Numbered from the stretch's first letter, positions 1-10,161 are shown. The stretch is 36,572 nucleotides of DNA from Chara braunii (GCA_003427395.1 BFEA01000100.1:1270627-1307198), one strand, 5' to 3'. Numbers and translations are program-made. Notes: a model not told the origin generated them from the sequence alone.

Positions 1-7
1 AAACTCT

Positions 8-80
8 GAGTGGTTGGCACTCGAGGAGGCGATACGAGCATCCTCCTAAAGTGGGCCCTCAGGCGGAGACTCCATCTATT
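8..80 (-). repeat. SINE-A family fragment
   Basis: On the minus strand this begins with the CACCAATAGATGGAG block shared by the copies at 2700-2845, 3484-3625, 4234-4402 and 20196-20385. It then diverges into a segment containing CTCGTATCGCC, which resembles the CTCATATCAGCACC part of the fragments at 21128 and 24286. It is truncated by the TTC microsatellite at its 5' side. Family membership rests on my by-eye comparison only. Confidence 0.45.
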
Positions 81-83
81 GGT

Positions 84-160
84 GTCTTCTTCTTCTTCTT
101 CTTCTTCTTCTTCTTCTTCTTCTTCTTCTTCCTCCTCTTCTTCTTCATCATCTTCATTTT
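84..160 (+). repeat. (TTC)n microsatellite
   Basis: About 25 near-perfect TTC units with a few CTC and ATC interruptions at the 3' end. Open frames through it are pure Ser or Phe runs and are not genes. Confidence 0.9.
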
Positions 161-185
161 CTTGTTGTGTGTGTATTGTCATATT

Positions 186-209
186 CGCTATACACTAAAA
201 AAAAGCATG

Positions 210-240
<31 letters not shown>

Positions 241-288
241 TGTCGTATTCTTCTTATGTTCTTTTTCTTTTTCTTTTCTTTTCTTTTT

Positions 289-320
<32 letters not shown>

Positions 321-556
321 CGCTATTCACTCAAAAGAAGCATGACCCGAAAAAAGAAAAAGAAAAAAAAGAAGCATGACTGTGCCGGGCTGTTTCACGG
401 GACTTTCACCGACTCTTCAGGAGGTTGAACCTGGACAGAGAGTCTGCCCAGGATTCATTTGACTGGTGGATAAGAAGTATTAAGGACTCACCACACCGCC
501 CAGAGTTAGCAATACCCCTGAGAAAACTGGTCGTGTGTGTGTGTGTGTGTGTGGTT
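186..556 (-). mobile_element. Hammerhead-ribozyme element, left-end cluster
   Basis: Read on the minus strand, this stretch repeats the block GTCATGCTTTTTT then AGTGTATAGCGAATATGAC followed by an (AC)n tract. The block occurs three times (about 186-214, 321-346 and 371-382), interrupted by poly-T and pyrimidine tracts. Around 384-556 it also carries a degenerate hammerhead core and the CTAACTCTGGGCG and CAAATGAATCCTGGGCAG blocks. The same blocks in the same order occur on the plus strand at 36224-36572, so the two ends of the window carry inverted copies of one element. No coding capacity is seen. Confidence 0.6.
384..449 (-). ncRNA. Degenerate hammerhead ribozyme (type III layout)
   Basis: Minus strand, in order: a GUC triplet (436-434), a 13-base hairpin equivalent to stem I (433-421), CTGAAGA at 420-414 where the canonical core is CTGATGA, a stem II region, and GAAAC (396-392). 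The 3' strand of stem III follows (ACAGCCCGG). Stem III is damaged: only about four base pairs sit next to the cleavage triplet, and the 5' strand carries an insertion relative to the copy at 36433. The core mutation and weak stems imply it is inactive. Assignment rests on alignment to the better copy at the other end of the window. Confidence 0.5.
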
Positions 557-1100
557 GTCTAGAATCTTTGTTGGACACTGTACCAGCAGTTTCACCTTAA
601 GGCGAAGCTGCCTGGCCTCTACAGTTTTATCCGGTAACGAAGTTGTTCTTGTCCCAAAAAGAAAAGAAAAGAAAAGAAAAGGAAAGAAAAAACAGTACTT
701 TCTTGACTGAATCTGGCCCTATTTGCTAGGGTCACTGTGGCTACATACAAATCCAACCCTCTCTATGTTGCCAATCTGTGAGGTCCATGGCATCATCAGT
801 GGTGTGGTCATGTAATGCATTTGAGATCATACCCAGGTCCACAGCTGTGCTATGGCTGACGCCTTTCCTGCTGGCAAACCCAATGTACACAACCTCAATT
901 ATGACTAAATTCACATGAGGAAGTCGTAGTCTGAGTTTTGTCATATGCTGGAGTCCTCAGGATCGGCGGAAACGATGTCGAGACTCCACAATCATCCGCA
1001 GAGTAGGACCGAAAGGCTTGCAAAATTATACATGGCACTTGTTTCTACTTTGCTTGGTTTGCCCGTTTTCATCATTGCACAACGATTCTGAGAGGGTTGG
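557..1100. other. Unassigned non-coding stretch
   Basis: No coding region is recognised. It holds a short (AAAAG)n-like tract at 657-690, which could be the A-rich tail of an unidentified retroelement. Open frames here are short and have no recognisable features. Confidence 0.5.
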
Positions 1101-1106
1101 GGAGGG

Positions 1107-1190
1107 GGCCATGCCTTCCCATGGACAAAGAGGGGGCCATGCCTTCCGATGGACAAAGAGGGGACCATCCCTTCTGATGGACAAAGACTA
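1107..1190 (+). repeat. Short tandem repeat, about 31 bp x 3
   Basis: Three consecutive copies of a unit reading approximately GGGCCATGCCTTCC, then GATGGACAAAGAG. The third copy diverges (ACCATCCCTTCTG). It is immediately followed by sequence leading into a U6-like relic. Confidence 0.8.
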
Positions 1191-1273
1191 GGAGGAAAAG
1201 GGTATCCGGGCGCAGGCCAGCACGTTTTTCGAGAAGTAACCACTAACAGCAGATGGCAACTTGCCATCCGGGT

Positions 1274-1345
1274 GTCCTTGGGGACATCCGTTAAAACTGG
1301 AGCGATACGGGGGATAAAATTGGAGCGATACAGGGTGCTCATATC
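1274..1345 (+). pseudogene. U6 snRNA-derived fragment (two 5' pieces)
   Basis: The sequence from 1274 reads like the 5' end of U6 snRNA: a GTCC-TTGGGGACATCC start, then TTAAAACTGGAGCGATAC. It breaks off at about 1308 and a second, overlapping 5' piece (GGATAAAATTGGAGCGATAC) restarts at about 1311. It lacks the 3' two-thirds of U6, so it is a relic. An A-rich stretch follows at 1375-1402. Confidence 0.7.
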
Positions 1346-1401
1346 ACCTCAACTAGTATTTCCTGCCGAGTCTTAAAAAAAGACAAAATAAATAATAAAA
1401 A

Positions 1402-1458
1402 ATTGGAGCGATACAGAGAAATGAGAGAAGGATAGCATGGCCCCTGCACAAGGATGAC
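1402..1458 (+). pseudogene. U6 snRNA-derived fragment (central part)
   Basis: It carries the U6 central region: AATTGGAGCGATACAGAG, then a variant of the invariant ACAGAGA region, then GGATAGCATGGCCCCTGCAC and AAGGATGACA. The U6 similarity stops at about 1458, where a different repeat begins. It lies directly after an A-rich stretch, as if inserted at or joined to a retroelement tail. Confidence 0.75.
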
Positions 1459-1924
1459 ATGTCAAGAACCAGATAGATGGTAATCTCTGTTGCCTGGGAA
1501 TGGGGAGCGAAAGGATGACGTACCAAGACGCAAAGCCTGGGAATGGAGAGCTAAAGCGGAAAAAGCGTAAAAAACGGAGAAAACATAATATGTCTGATTG
1601 ATACACAAAGCAGATTGGGTATAACACAATAATTCCACTAAAAGCCCCTTTGACAGTGTCAAGAACCAGATGGCCGTCTCGGTTGCCGGAGCTGAACCCT
1701 GCATAGCTCTCGAAGATGATCACAAATTGTTTGGGGCTCAGTTAAAGGTAATAATAATACCCAATCAAAGACAACACACTCATATGATGTAGCACAAAAT
1801 GTGACGCTTTACTCTCGTGGAGGACATAATGTGCCAATACAGAAAAGTTGGAGTGCGCGTACCCATTCCAGCATCGCCCTTCTGCCTCGTCCAATAAAAA
1901 GACAAGCTGCTATTCTGTGTCTTA
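1459..1924. other. Unassigned stretch with a short direct repeat
   Basis: The motif TGTCAAGAACCAGAT occurs at 1460 and again at about 1658, and a CCTGGGAATGG(G/A)GAGC motif occurs twice between them. No gene is recognised. The block is probably an old unidentified repeat. Confidence 0.4.
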
Positions 1925-2160
1925 TCTCATTGGCCGCCACTCCGACCAGGATTTGGCTGATACAGCATGAACTGAAGATTGACACTAGTAAGTGCATCAG
2001 GTGCAAATGCGCTCTCGACTCTCGAGTCGATTACCCATTTGTGGTGGGACTGCCCTGCATCAACCAAAATTTGGCGATCATGGTGGATAAGACACTTGAA
2101 CAGAATTTCAGGCAGCTCTCCTGTGTGGGACAAAACATGGTGCCTAATTTGGTGGAATAA
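1925..2160 (+). pseudogene. LINE relic, C-terminal zinc-finger region
   Basis: Conceptual translation across one frameshift gives a Cys-x2-Cys (CIRCKCALDS), then THLWWDCPASTKIWRSWW. That is the Cys-Cys-His-Cys pattern of the zinc-finger region found at the C terminus of plant L1-like LINE ORF2 proteins. The first half is in one frame and the second half in another near 2030, so it is not functional. It continues at 2291 after an inserted U6 copy. Confidence 0.6.
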
Positions 2161-2162
2161 CA

Positions 2163-2290
2163 GACATCCGTTAAAATTGGAACGATACAGAGAAGATTAC
2201 CATGGCCCCTCTGCAAGGATGACACGCATAAATCGAGAAATGGTCCAAATTATAAAAAATAAAAAATAAAAAATAAAAAAATAAAAAACA
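2163..2290 (+). pseudogene. Processed U6 snRNA pseudogene with A-rich tail
   Basis: 2163-2264 matches U6 from ACATCC to the 3' end: AAATTGGAACGATACAGAGA, then TGGCCCCT, CAAGGATGACACGC and ATCGAGAAATGGTCCAAATT. The first dozen or so nucleotides, including the 5' stem-loop start, are missing. It is followed by several TAAAAAA units up to about 2290 instead of the usual short T-run. The A-rich tail and the position inside a LINE relic indicate LINE-mediated reverse transcription. Sequence matching the LINE C-terminal region resumes on the far side. The target-site duplication is not clear. Confidence 0.85.
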
Positions 2291-2410
2291 AGTTGCAAGA
2301 AGGTTGGGGATGCATTCCACAGACTGTGAGAGCGGTCATCTGTGCAGTCATCTGGGATGGTCGTAATGATGCAGTATTCAACAACAAGGCAGCCCGGCAG
2401 TGAAGCCCTC
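2291..2410 (+). pseudogene. LINE relic, continuation after U6 insertion
   Basis: Translates as GCIPQTVRAVICAVIWDGRN, then DAVFNNKA. This is the typical W-x2-RN-x3-F-xNK pattern found downstream of the zinc finger in plant LINE ORF2. With 1925-2160 it forms one broken relic split by the U6 pseudogene. Confidence 0.6.
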
Positions 2411-2482
2411 CATTCTGATGGATTCTCTTAGCACCGCCGGGATAGAGGACTTACACAAGGGCTTTAAACCAAAAAAACAAAA
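2400..2482 (+). repeat. SINE-A fragment, plus strand
   Basis: Matches the 3' half of the copy at 20196-20385, sharing CACCGCCGGGATAGAGG and the preceding TCT-rich part. It ends in a short A-rich tail (ACCAAAAAAACAAAAG). The 5' half is absent. Confidence 0.55.
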
Positions 2483-2659
2483 GAAGGGAGTGGACTAATA
2501 AACCGATTCGCTGTGAAATCTTCCAATGGCTCAGGCGTTCCATTCAAGCCGACGAGAGAAGGACGGTCCTCAAATCAGAAAACCCGACAACAAGCAGAAT
2601 ATGCTTCTCGAAAACTTGGTGCTTCACTAGCCCATTGGCACATATCAGTGCGGATGGCA

Positions 2660-2845
2660 AGCTTTTTTTTTTTTTTTTTTTTTAAACACGCCCCCTCTTT
2701 TTTTTTCTTTTTTTTTTTGAACAACCTGGAACAGTGCTAACTGTGCTGGTAAGAGCAGGCACCACTAGCACTGGCAGGGAGGCTCCATCTCTTGGTGGGG
2801 AGCAGCACCTGTTGGAAACCAGGTCCAGCGTCCCTGAACATTGTG
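2660..2845 (-). repeat. SINE-A copy with poly(A) tail
   Basis: On the minus strand it starts AGGGACGCTGGACC, contains CACCAAGAGATGGAG and CTGCTCTTACCAGCAC, and ends in poly(A) (seen as T-runs at 2662-2682 and 2698-2718 on the plus strand). Its first half is near-identical to the copies at 4234 and 20196. The second half is a distinct subtype shared with 3484-3625 and the fragments at 21128 and 24286. Confidence 0.7.
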
Positions 2846-2849
2846 ATTG

Positions 2850-3480
2850 GAGAGTTTGTATGGACTTTGTGACCAGATAAAAGATTGCAGACTGCATGGG
2901 TTCACCCGGAAAGGAGGCCGACCGGCAGACTAACTACACAGCAGTCCAGGGCTGTAAGCGTAGGTGACAGTGAACTGTAGGTGATGACCAATTCCAGATC
3001 CCTGGGCTTCTAGTCGCGTTGTTGTAGATTTGCAATCTCTCAACCCCCACCTCAGTCTTTGGACCCTGGACTGGATTTCGACAGGAGACAAGAATGCACT
3101 GACCCCGAGTTAAGATGGGAGATAGAAGGGTGGCGAGACTAGTAGAGCTTCACTATTGGCCCAGTCCTATCTCGCAGTCCCCTGATTATTGTTCCTTTGC
3201 CTGCCCCAATAAGTACTGTGCCCTCTCAAACCCTTCTTTTTCTTTTAAGATTTCGGCAATAGCAGGCTCCTGACAGTGTGAGTTGAGCCGAGCTGTGCTG
3301 TACTTTCTTGGAGAGCAAGCCTACTGGATGTGAGCTTGCTGTCGGCGACCAGGTAATCTGTCTTTTGTTGCCCAATGTCTTCATCATCCACCATGTCTTG
3401 TCTTGTGGTGTTCCCACCTGTGGTTTGCCTTCAAGGTTCGGCTGACTTTAGCAAGTTGCCTGGCCACTGGCCAGGACTTC
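2850..3480. other. No recognisable feature
   Basis: I see no long coding frame, no RNA gene and no copy of the repeat families found elsewhere in the window. Confidence 0.5.
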
Positions 3481-3483
3481 TTT

Positions 3484-3625
3484 CACTTGCTGGAGTAGCG
3501 GTGCTGATAAGAGCAGATACTGCTAGCACCTAGGGAGAGGCTCGATCTATTGGTGGGGAGCAACACCTGCTGCGTCCCATATACAGATATGAAATCAGGT
3601 CAAGCGTCTCCTCCCAGCATTGATT
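3484..3625 (-). repeat. SINE-A copy, diverged
   Basis: The minus strand contains GTTGCTCCCCACCAATAGAT, then TATCTGCTCTTATCAGCACC. This gives the same order of blocks as the copy at 2660-2845. About 20 extra bases separate the ACGCTTGACC start from the core, and no clear poly(A) remains. Confidence 0.6.
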
Positions 3626-3751
3626 ACTCTGGAATCCAAAGGATTGACTGAGCAGATTTCTAGAAAAAGGGAAAGAACCTCTTCACCCTGTGCCAGGCGC
3701 CAGGTATTTGCTACTACAATCTAGTTGACAGATAGTCATTTAGTTCGTAGG

Positions 3752-3868
3752 GTACTACCTTCTTACCCGGAATATAACGTACGGTCATTATAGCTGTATT
3801 TGAGGCATCTTTCTGTCTAGATACAGCCATAATGACCATACGTTGTATTCGGGGAAAGAAGGTAGTAC
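3752..3868. repeat. Foldback hairpin element, 48-bp arms
   Basis: The left arm 3752-3799 is almost perfectly complementary to the right arm 3821-3868. It begins GTACTACCTTCTT and ends GGTCATTAT(A)GCTGTAT; about 21 bases of loop separate the arms. A transcript would form a long, nearly perfect hairpin. It could be a small MITE or a small-RNA-producing hairpin; no target-site duplication is evident. Confidence 0.85.
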
Positions 3869-3869
3869 T

Positions 3870-4215
3870 GTATACCTGCACACTCGGTTTTTTGTTCGGT
3901 CACAGTAGACAGGCAGACAGTTGAGGAGGGAGTGTGATTTTGTTTCAAAGGGGTCTGGTCTAGACCCCGGCCCCGTGTTAGGGGTATTAGGTGTTAACTT
4001 AGAATGCTGATTGCAGCAGTGGGGCCTGCCCAACCGACCCTTTCCCAATCCCAGTAACTGAGACTGCAGCAGCATCCAAGCGTCTTTTTGTTGTGGCCGA
4101 TCCGCACTACGCGCCAAGCTACGCCGAACCGTCAGTGGCACACTTCTTTTCTTTTCTGGCTGGCGCCGCCAGCCATTGTGGCCCGGTAGCCCTGACTCCT
4201 GAGCCCCCAAAAGAA
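3870..4215. other. No recognisable feature
   Basis: The longest open frames have no recognisable motifs and overlap the hairpin or SINE sequence. Nothing here can be supported as a gene. Confidence 0.5.
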
Positions 4216-4233
4216 TTCGGATTGGCTGGACTT

Positions 4234-4402
4234 CGGTTTTCTTTTTTTTTTTTTTGGAAGAAAGCCCTTTTCCAAGCCCACTGTCTCGGTGGCGGTAAGA
4301 GAGCCATCGGGATTGAAGGCTTGTTCCTTGGGCTGCTCCATCTATTGGTGGGGAGCGACACCTGCTGGAAACCGGGTCCAGCGTCCCTTAGAAACATAGT
4401 TG
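4234..4402 (-). repeat. SINE-A copy with poly(A) tail
   Basis: A full-looking member of the family, read on the minus strand: AGGGACGCTGGACCCGGTTT, CACCAATAGATGGAGCAGCC, then CTTCAATCCCGATGG, and a poly(A) tail (T-run at 4234-4254 on the plus strand). The CTTCAATCCC block resembles a weak polymerase III B box, which would fit a tRNA-related SINE, but no convincing A box is visible. Length is about 150 bp plus tail. Confidence 0.7.
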
Positions 4403-4839
4403 CAGTCTCTGGGGTCATGGTCTTTTGAGGTTTTCCTTGGAACTGTGTAATCCCTAAGGGCTGCACCCATTACCCTTCCCTTTTCCAGTTCTCTCCCATT
4501 TGTACGACCTGACCCTGTTCCCTGGTGGTATAGCCTCGCAAGATAACCTGCCATCCCATTCCCTTTACGTTGACCATATCCCTGGGAACTGCAGCCCATC
4601 CCTTAATTGTACTTTAGCCATTTAACTTGAATGAAGTCTACCTATCTATGTTACACAAAAGAGTTATCATCGTGGGGGGAATGCCTCTCCCGGGGTAGGC
4701 CGCCTCTATGATGTCAATCGCACCCGGTTTTCACCCCTTTATTTTGGACTGGATACCAGCAGTCTGAGTATGTCATGCTTTCCTTTATTTCAGAGGACAC
4801 TGCACCCCTCCCGTATGTCGAGTTTAATGCTGTGGTGAC
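4403..4839. other. No recognisable feature
   Basis: No gene or repeat is identified. It may contain the unrecognised 3' boundary of the minus-strand LINE. Confidence 0.4.
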
Positions 4840-4845
4840 AGCCTT

Positions 4846-5294
4846 CTTGTGAAGCTGTGCGCTGTCTCCAAGCTCACTCTCCGTACTTTGCAACTCCCGT
4901 TAATCGTTTCCCCACAGTCTTCCAACATTCGAGTCTTCCGCTTCGGGCCTGAGATGTTCCCTTCCTTTGGTGCTGCGGTGGTGTCCTGGCAGTGCTCCCA
5001 CATTGTCTGCAGCCTGTTTGCTCCCTTCATCCGTAATCTGTGTTGCAATTAGCGCTGTGGGGACAGTGCCTTCTGTGTGTCTTCAGAAGGGTTCCCCCAG
5101 TGTCGGTGGTAAGTGAAATCAGCCTTCGTGTGTTGCTGTTTGCTGACTCCAACCTCCCACTCCGTACTTTATAACTCCTGTAGATTGTTTACCCGTCATC
5201 AGCCAAGAATCCACTCCTCCGCTTCGGGCCAGAGATGTCACCATCCTTTGTTGCTGCCCTGGTAGTGCTCCCACAATGTCTGCAACAGGCTACG
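4846..5294 (-). repeat. Imperfect tandem duplication in the LINE 3' region
   Basis: Two copies of a block of roughly 180 bp lie about 280 bp apart. They share CTCCGTACTTT, CCGCTTCGGGCC, AGAGATGT-like and AGTGCTCCCACA blocks in the same order. They lie just downstream, in LINE orientation, of the ORF2 stop, so they are probably part of the element's 3' UTR. Confidence 0.6.
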
Positions 5295-5418
5295 TGCGAG
5301 AATGGCATGTGCGTGGCGGCAAGTCTGTGTACTGATCCCGCACCCTGAGGAGGTGAAGGCACTGGTAGGGGGCAGAGGGGGGAACATGTGGGGGTGGTAG
5401 GGTCGGTTGGGTGTGAAG

Positions 5419-8400
5419 TCAGTGGTTTGCGATAAGCACGAAATTAGGTTGCAAGTAGTGCACACTAAAGTCAGCCCAGGGTCGCCTCTGCCACGACCGT
5501 TCCGTGTTCCTCCATGGATTCCATTGGATGTCCTGTTCGTCATTCACTTCGCTGAACAGATTGCAGGGATCTTGCCACAGTTCTTTATAGGTGTGTAGGA
5601 TGGATTCCTTGGCCTGAGGCTCGTTCTCGTTCCCGTGGTCTGTTCTCATCGTCCTCCAGGCATTTTGTGTTGCAGTCCTGATCACTTCTCCCAGCACTTG
5701 CTGGGCCTGTTGCAGGCCAAATTGGTGGTATTTCCACTGGAAGGAGCATCTCGCTCGCCAGGCCAGCATGAGGACGTGTAGCCTTGTATAGGTGAATAAG
5801 TTGACTGCAAACAGGGACCAGTGGGCGAGCAAATGCTGGTTCTTGCCCATCAGTAGAAGGCCCAGATCCCATGGGATGTGGAGGGATGTCAAGGAGTGGA
5901 AGGCCGCATCCCACCATTGCCGCAATTGGATGACCATCGGGCATGCCAGTAGGCAATGCTCGAGTGTCGCCCGGGCAGGTTGTGACGATCTTCCACAGTA
6001 AGAGCAGATAGGGGACAAGTGGCCTTGTTGTTCTAAGTTCGTTCTGGAAACGAGCCAATCAGGTGTTGGAAGACACCGATGAAGGATCTACCATTGCAGC
6101 GACCTGAGAGATGTTGGCATGATACTTGCGTATTTGGGCCATGGTATATCTTTCATCAATTATGGGTCAAGAGGAGAATCGCGGGCCCGTCTTTCAGATA
6201 GCGTACAGTTGATTGGCTGTTCCGGGTTCTGGGCTCTGTAAGCCTTTTTGACAGTGTAGTCCCATATGTTCATCGGTTTGTGGCCTGGCCACTGCCACTC
6301 TATCGGGTCAAAGGGCAGCTCCGCAATTGGTGTTGAAGCCTCATATGCGTATTGCCCTTCTTTGATGTCCCCTACCACCCTTATATGTATGAGGCCGACA
6401 GTTGACTCTTCGTCGTCCAGTTCTTCATTGCGTGTCAGTTTCGACATTCTTGCCCCCGGTAAGGCTGGCTCATATGCCTCCAAGGTGCATGTTTCTTGGT
6501 CAATGCTTTGCACCTTGTAGACAACCAGGGGTAAGGGTAGATCTGAGTACTTTACAGTCCAATCCCCTTGCTGAACTGTGGGCCCTTTCTTGAGGGTAGA
6601 TCGCCATGCCAATGGTATGGCCTCTGTAAGTAGATTCAGCTTTCCCTCGACGTTTTTGGCATACCTCATGAGTTGTTGTAATTGCGCTGCAGTCTTCCAG
6701 TTCCCTGTCTGTATGTCCCAGATGTCTCCTATCGTGAAGAGGCCTTTTCTGACCCATGTGAGTCAATGGGAGTTCGTGTGCAGTGAAAAGGGATTGCCCG
6801 CTTCGTCCACAGTGTGGGGGTTGCCAAAGAGGGGTTGTCGCCATATGTCGTGCCATCTATTGGGGGGCTGAATTTGTTTTGGGCCACAGTGTCTCCACAG
6901 TTTAAGCATATTAGGCCATAGCGGGTCTTGTGCTATGTCTGCTTTTTTTGCGTGAGCTGGGTTATCCCCCGGTTGTCGCTGGGTCGCAGAGGGAATGGAC
7001 CAATGAGCATTGGTGAGCCATCGAAAGGGATGGATCCGATTGGTGTTCGTAGTCTCCGGGGCCAGATTGCTGATCTGTATACAAGCCAGCGGTGCCCACG
7101 GAATATCATTACCTGCGAGGAGTCTGACCAACACCTTAAAGATGAGGGCTTCACTTTCTCTTTCCGGGTCGATTATCCCCAGTCCCCCTTTGCCCCTGGG
7201 TTGCGTTAGTATACCCCATTTGACCCGGTTGATGCAACCTTGGCCATTGATGTCATTTTTCCAGAGGTAGGTCGTTAGAGTCTTTCTGAGTCTGGTGTAT
7301 TGTTTCGGTTTAAGTGACCAAACTGCCAGTTTGTACCAGATTGCTGCCAATACCGCGTTGTTAATTGCTAGTGCTCTCCCGACCAGGGAAGTATGCAGTC
7401 CCTCCCATCGACCCAGACGGTCTACTGCCAAGTCCACCAGCGTGTCCCCATGGTCTAGAGGGGGGCCAAGTGCTGTCAGTCTCACTCCCAGAATGCACAA
7501 GGTTGTTTCCTTTGCTGCCCATGAGACCTATGGCTCTGGCGGCGGGCCAATGTCCTGTGGGTGTAGCCACCACCCCTCTGTTTTAGATCCCCAGTTGACT
7601 TTCATATCTGCTGCCAGTGAAAACAGATGTATGACTTGTGTCAAAGCACGAAGACTTTGGTCGTCCGCTTTGATCAGCACCGTAAGATCGTCTGCGAAGA
7701 GAGATGTGATCGGTATGAGGTGCTCTGGTAGCTCAGAGATGGGGATTTTGTGAATCTGTGGGTGGGATCTAATAAGGGCGGCCAGGGATTCCATCACGAT
7801 AACAAAGAGCAGGGGTGCTATGGGATCCCCTTGTCTGACCGACCTCTGAAGGAGGATCGGGGCTGCCAAGTGGCCATTCAGCGAGATGTTCGTTGTCGCC
7901 GACCTGTGTAAGAGTTGCACCCAGTTTGAGAATACCGGACCAAAGTTCATCTTAGTCAGGCACATGTCCAAGAAGTCCCAGTCAACGTGGTCATAGGCTT
8001 TCTCGAAGTCTATGAAGAGTATTGAGGCCTGGACCTTTCGTTGGCGGGCATACTTGATAGTCTCGTTAACTAGTAGGATATTATATTGGATATTACGATT
8101 AGGCATGAAGCCTGACTGATCTGGGTGTATCAGAAGGTTCATCAGAGGCAATAATCTTCTGGTGAGTGTCTTAGCCACCAGTTTGTAGGGGACTGGAAGC
8201 AGAGTGATTGGCCTGTAGTTTCTGATTTCCTCTTTGTCCCCTTTCTTATAAAGGAGGGTAGTAACTCCTTGTCCCATCATGCCTCCGAAAGAACCTTCTC
8301 TCTGCACCGCTGTGATGTATTCCATCAGATCGTCCGATAGCAGGTCCCAAAAGTTCTTCCAAAATTCTTTGGGGAAGGAATCCACTCCCGGCGTTTTTTC

Positions 8401-10161
8401 GTCTTCCATCTCCTGCAGGGCCTCCCAGACTTCCTCTCGGGTAATAGGTTTGTCCAGTCCGGCTTTCTGGGAAAGGGTGCGGCGAGTCTGAATCGCTTGC
8501 AGCAGCTCCTCCCTTGCATGGAAGACCTCATTCTGAGGTCTGTTGGGTGACTCTGATGTGAACAGTTTTTGATAATATTTAGATCCGTAGTCCACAATGG
8601 TGTATGCATTAGAGGCCACCGGGCCGTTGGGGTCAAACGGGTGTTTGAGTCTAGGGACTGTGTTTGCATTTGCTCTTGCCTTGGCTTTGTTGAAGAAGGA
8701 TCTTGCCATTGTCCCTTCTGTTTGATCCCGTTTGATCCACGCGTGGATCCTCCAAACTTGCAATTGTCGGTCTATGTATTCCTGGAGGTGGTCTCTTGCT
8801 GTTTGAAGTTCCTGGAAGGTAGGCTGATGTGTAGGGTTATCCATGAGCTGTTCATCCCACTCCTCCAGCTGGCTCATGAGTCTCTCTTGGATGGCCTTAC
8901 GGTTCCTCGCATGTTGGATAGAGTACTTTTTAGCGCGGTCCCTTAGTTGTGCAATGTCGTCATTGAACCATGCAACTTTGTCCCCTGATTGAGGTTTTTG
9001 TGCCTGCCAGTAGTGCCAGAATGTGTTGAGCATATCCTTGAAGGTGGGGAGGGGCAGCAGGGAAGTGTTAAGTTTGTAGAATCCTGGGCCCCTCTTTATG
9101 TGGTCATGGAAGGATAGACCCAGAGTGATCATTCTGTGGTCAAAAGACTTGCAGGGGCTTATGGGCATGATATATGCGGTTGTGAGCAGGCCCGTCATGT
9201 CTTTTGAGATTAGTATAAGGTCGATCCTTGAGTTGGCCACACCATTATGGCCTCTGTCTGATAAGCATGTGTAGGCCTTTTGAGATGGGTGCAGCAGTCT
9301 AAATGCATCTTCCAACTGTCTATCTGCCATAAATTGTTGGAGCATGACAGCATCAGGATGGGCATGAGGAGGCGGCTGCACTCCCGGGTTAGGTTGCTGT
9401 GATAGTGATCTGCGATCCATTTCCGGGTTAAGGGTGGTGTTGAAGTCGCCTGCAATTATCATCGGAGCGTCATCGGGCAGGGTTTGGTGGAGAGTGAGTC
9501 AGAGGTCCACCCTGCTGGCGGGGTCATTTGGGGCGTACACATAGACCAGGTAAAATTCTTCATTCTGGATTGTGGCCTTAATCGACACCCACCTGCCATC
9601 TTGCTTGTCGTACTCCATAGAGATTGGATTTATTCTCGGTGATGGTGGGAGCCATATGGAAACCCCTGCTGACGCTCTTTCTATGGCCGGTGCATTGAAG
9701 GCCCTATAGGGCTTGACTGATTGTGCCTTGGCTGCATGTGGAGGCGTGTCTTGCAAATGTGTCTCTTGTACACATACAGCATCCGGCCATTGGCCCGTTA
9801 TTGGGCATTTAACCATGTTCATAATGGCTTCTCTTTTTGTTGCGGATGCTTGGATGAGGCCGTTTACGTTCAGTGAACGGATGTCCAGATCTGCTTGTCC
9901 CAACCGAGCGGCCCATTGGGGTTGCTTCCTGACCCGGGGAAATACTGGGGGAGACGGTGGTCGTTGCGGTGGTGGGGACTGTGGTCGTTGTGGTGGGGGT
10001 GGCGGGGCGGGGTGGGGGGGGGAGCAACAAGGCAGGGCCCTGCTGTGGGATAGGAGGCAGAGGTTGGGACCGTGGTCTGTTTCGTGACGGTCGCAGGTCA
10101 GGGCAGTTCCCGGCCGGGTCGACGAAGGGGCCATGTGACTCATGTTGTGTTGAGGTGTCAT
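5419..10161 (-). pseudogene. LINE ORF2: APE endonuclease, reverse transcriptase, zinc finger
   Basis: A 1580-residue register nicking target DNA and reverse transcribing the element RNA in intact relatives. Domains in order: a Pro-rich leader (about 30-75); endonuclease from about residue 90 with SLNVNGLI, QETH (about 134), GDFN (238-241), RIDLILIS and a FDHR in the place of the usual SDH; reverse transcriptase with PGVDSFPKEF, NYRPITLL, FIDFEKAYD (about 715), RQGDP and the catalytic FADD (about 822); a thumb-like region with KGGLGI; then CSYCG...HCLLACP (about 1388-1407). In-frame stops lie at 9499-9501 (TGA), 7528-7530 (TAG), 6763-6765 (TGA), 6160-6162 (TAA) and 6088-6090 (TAG). The start ATG at 10161 lies 46 bp after ORF1. 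Catalytic residues of the reverse transcriptase are intact, but no full-length product is expected. Confidence 0.9.

Noticed and set aside
10-428. Open frames of Ser, Phe or Lys runs at the window start
   Set aside because: They are translations of TTC, TG and poly-T tracts with no non-repetitive part.
2163-2264. A functional U6 snRNA gene
   Set aside because: It lacks the 5' end and any visible upstream element, has internal changes, and ends in an A-rich tail inside a LINE relic.
5419-10161. Stop codons in the LINE as evidence of an alternative genetic code
   Set aside because: TAA, TAG and TGA all occur internally, while the kinase gene uses TAG as its terminator. Ordinary decay explains this.
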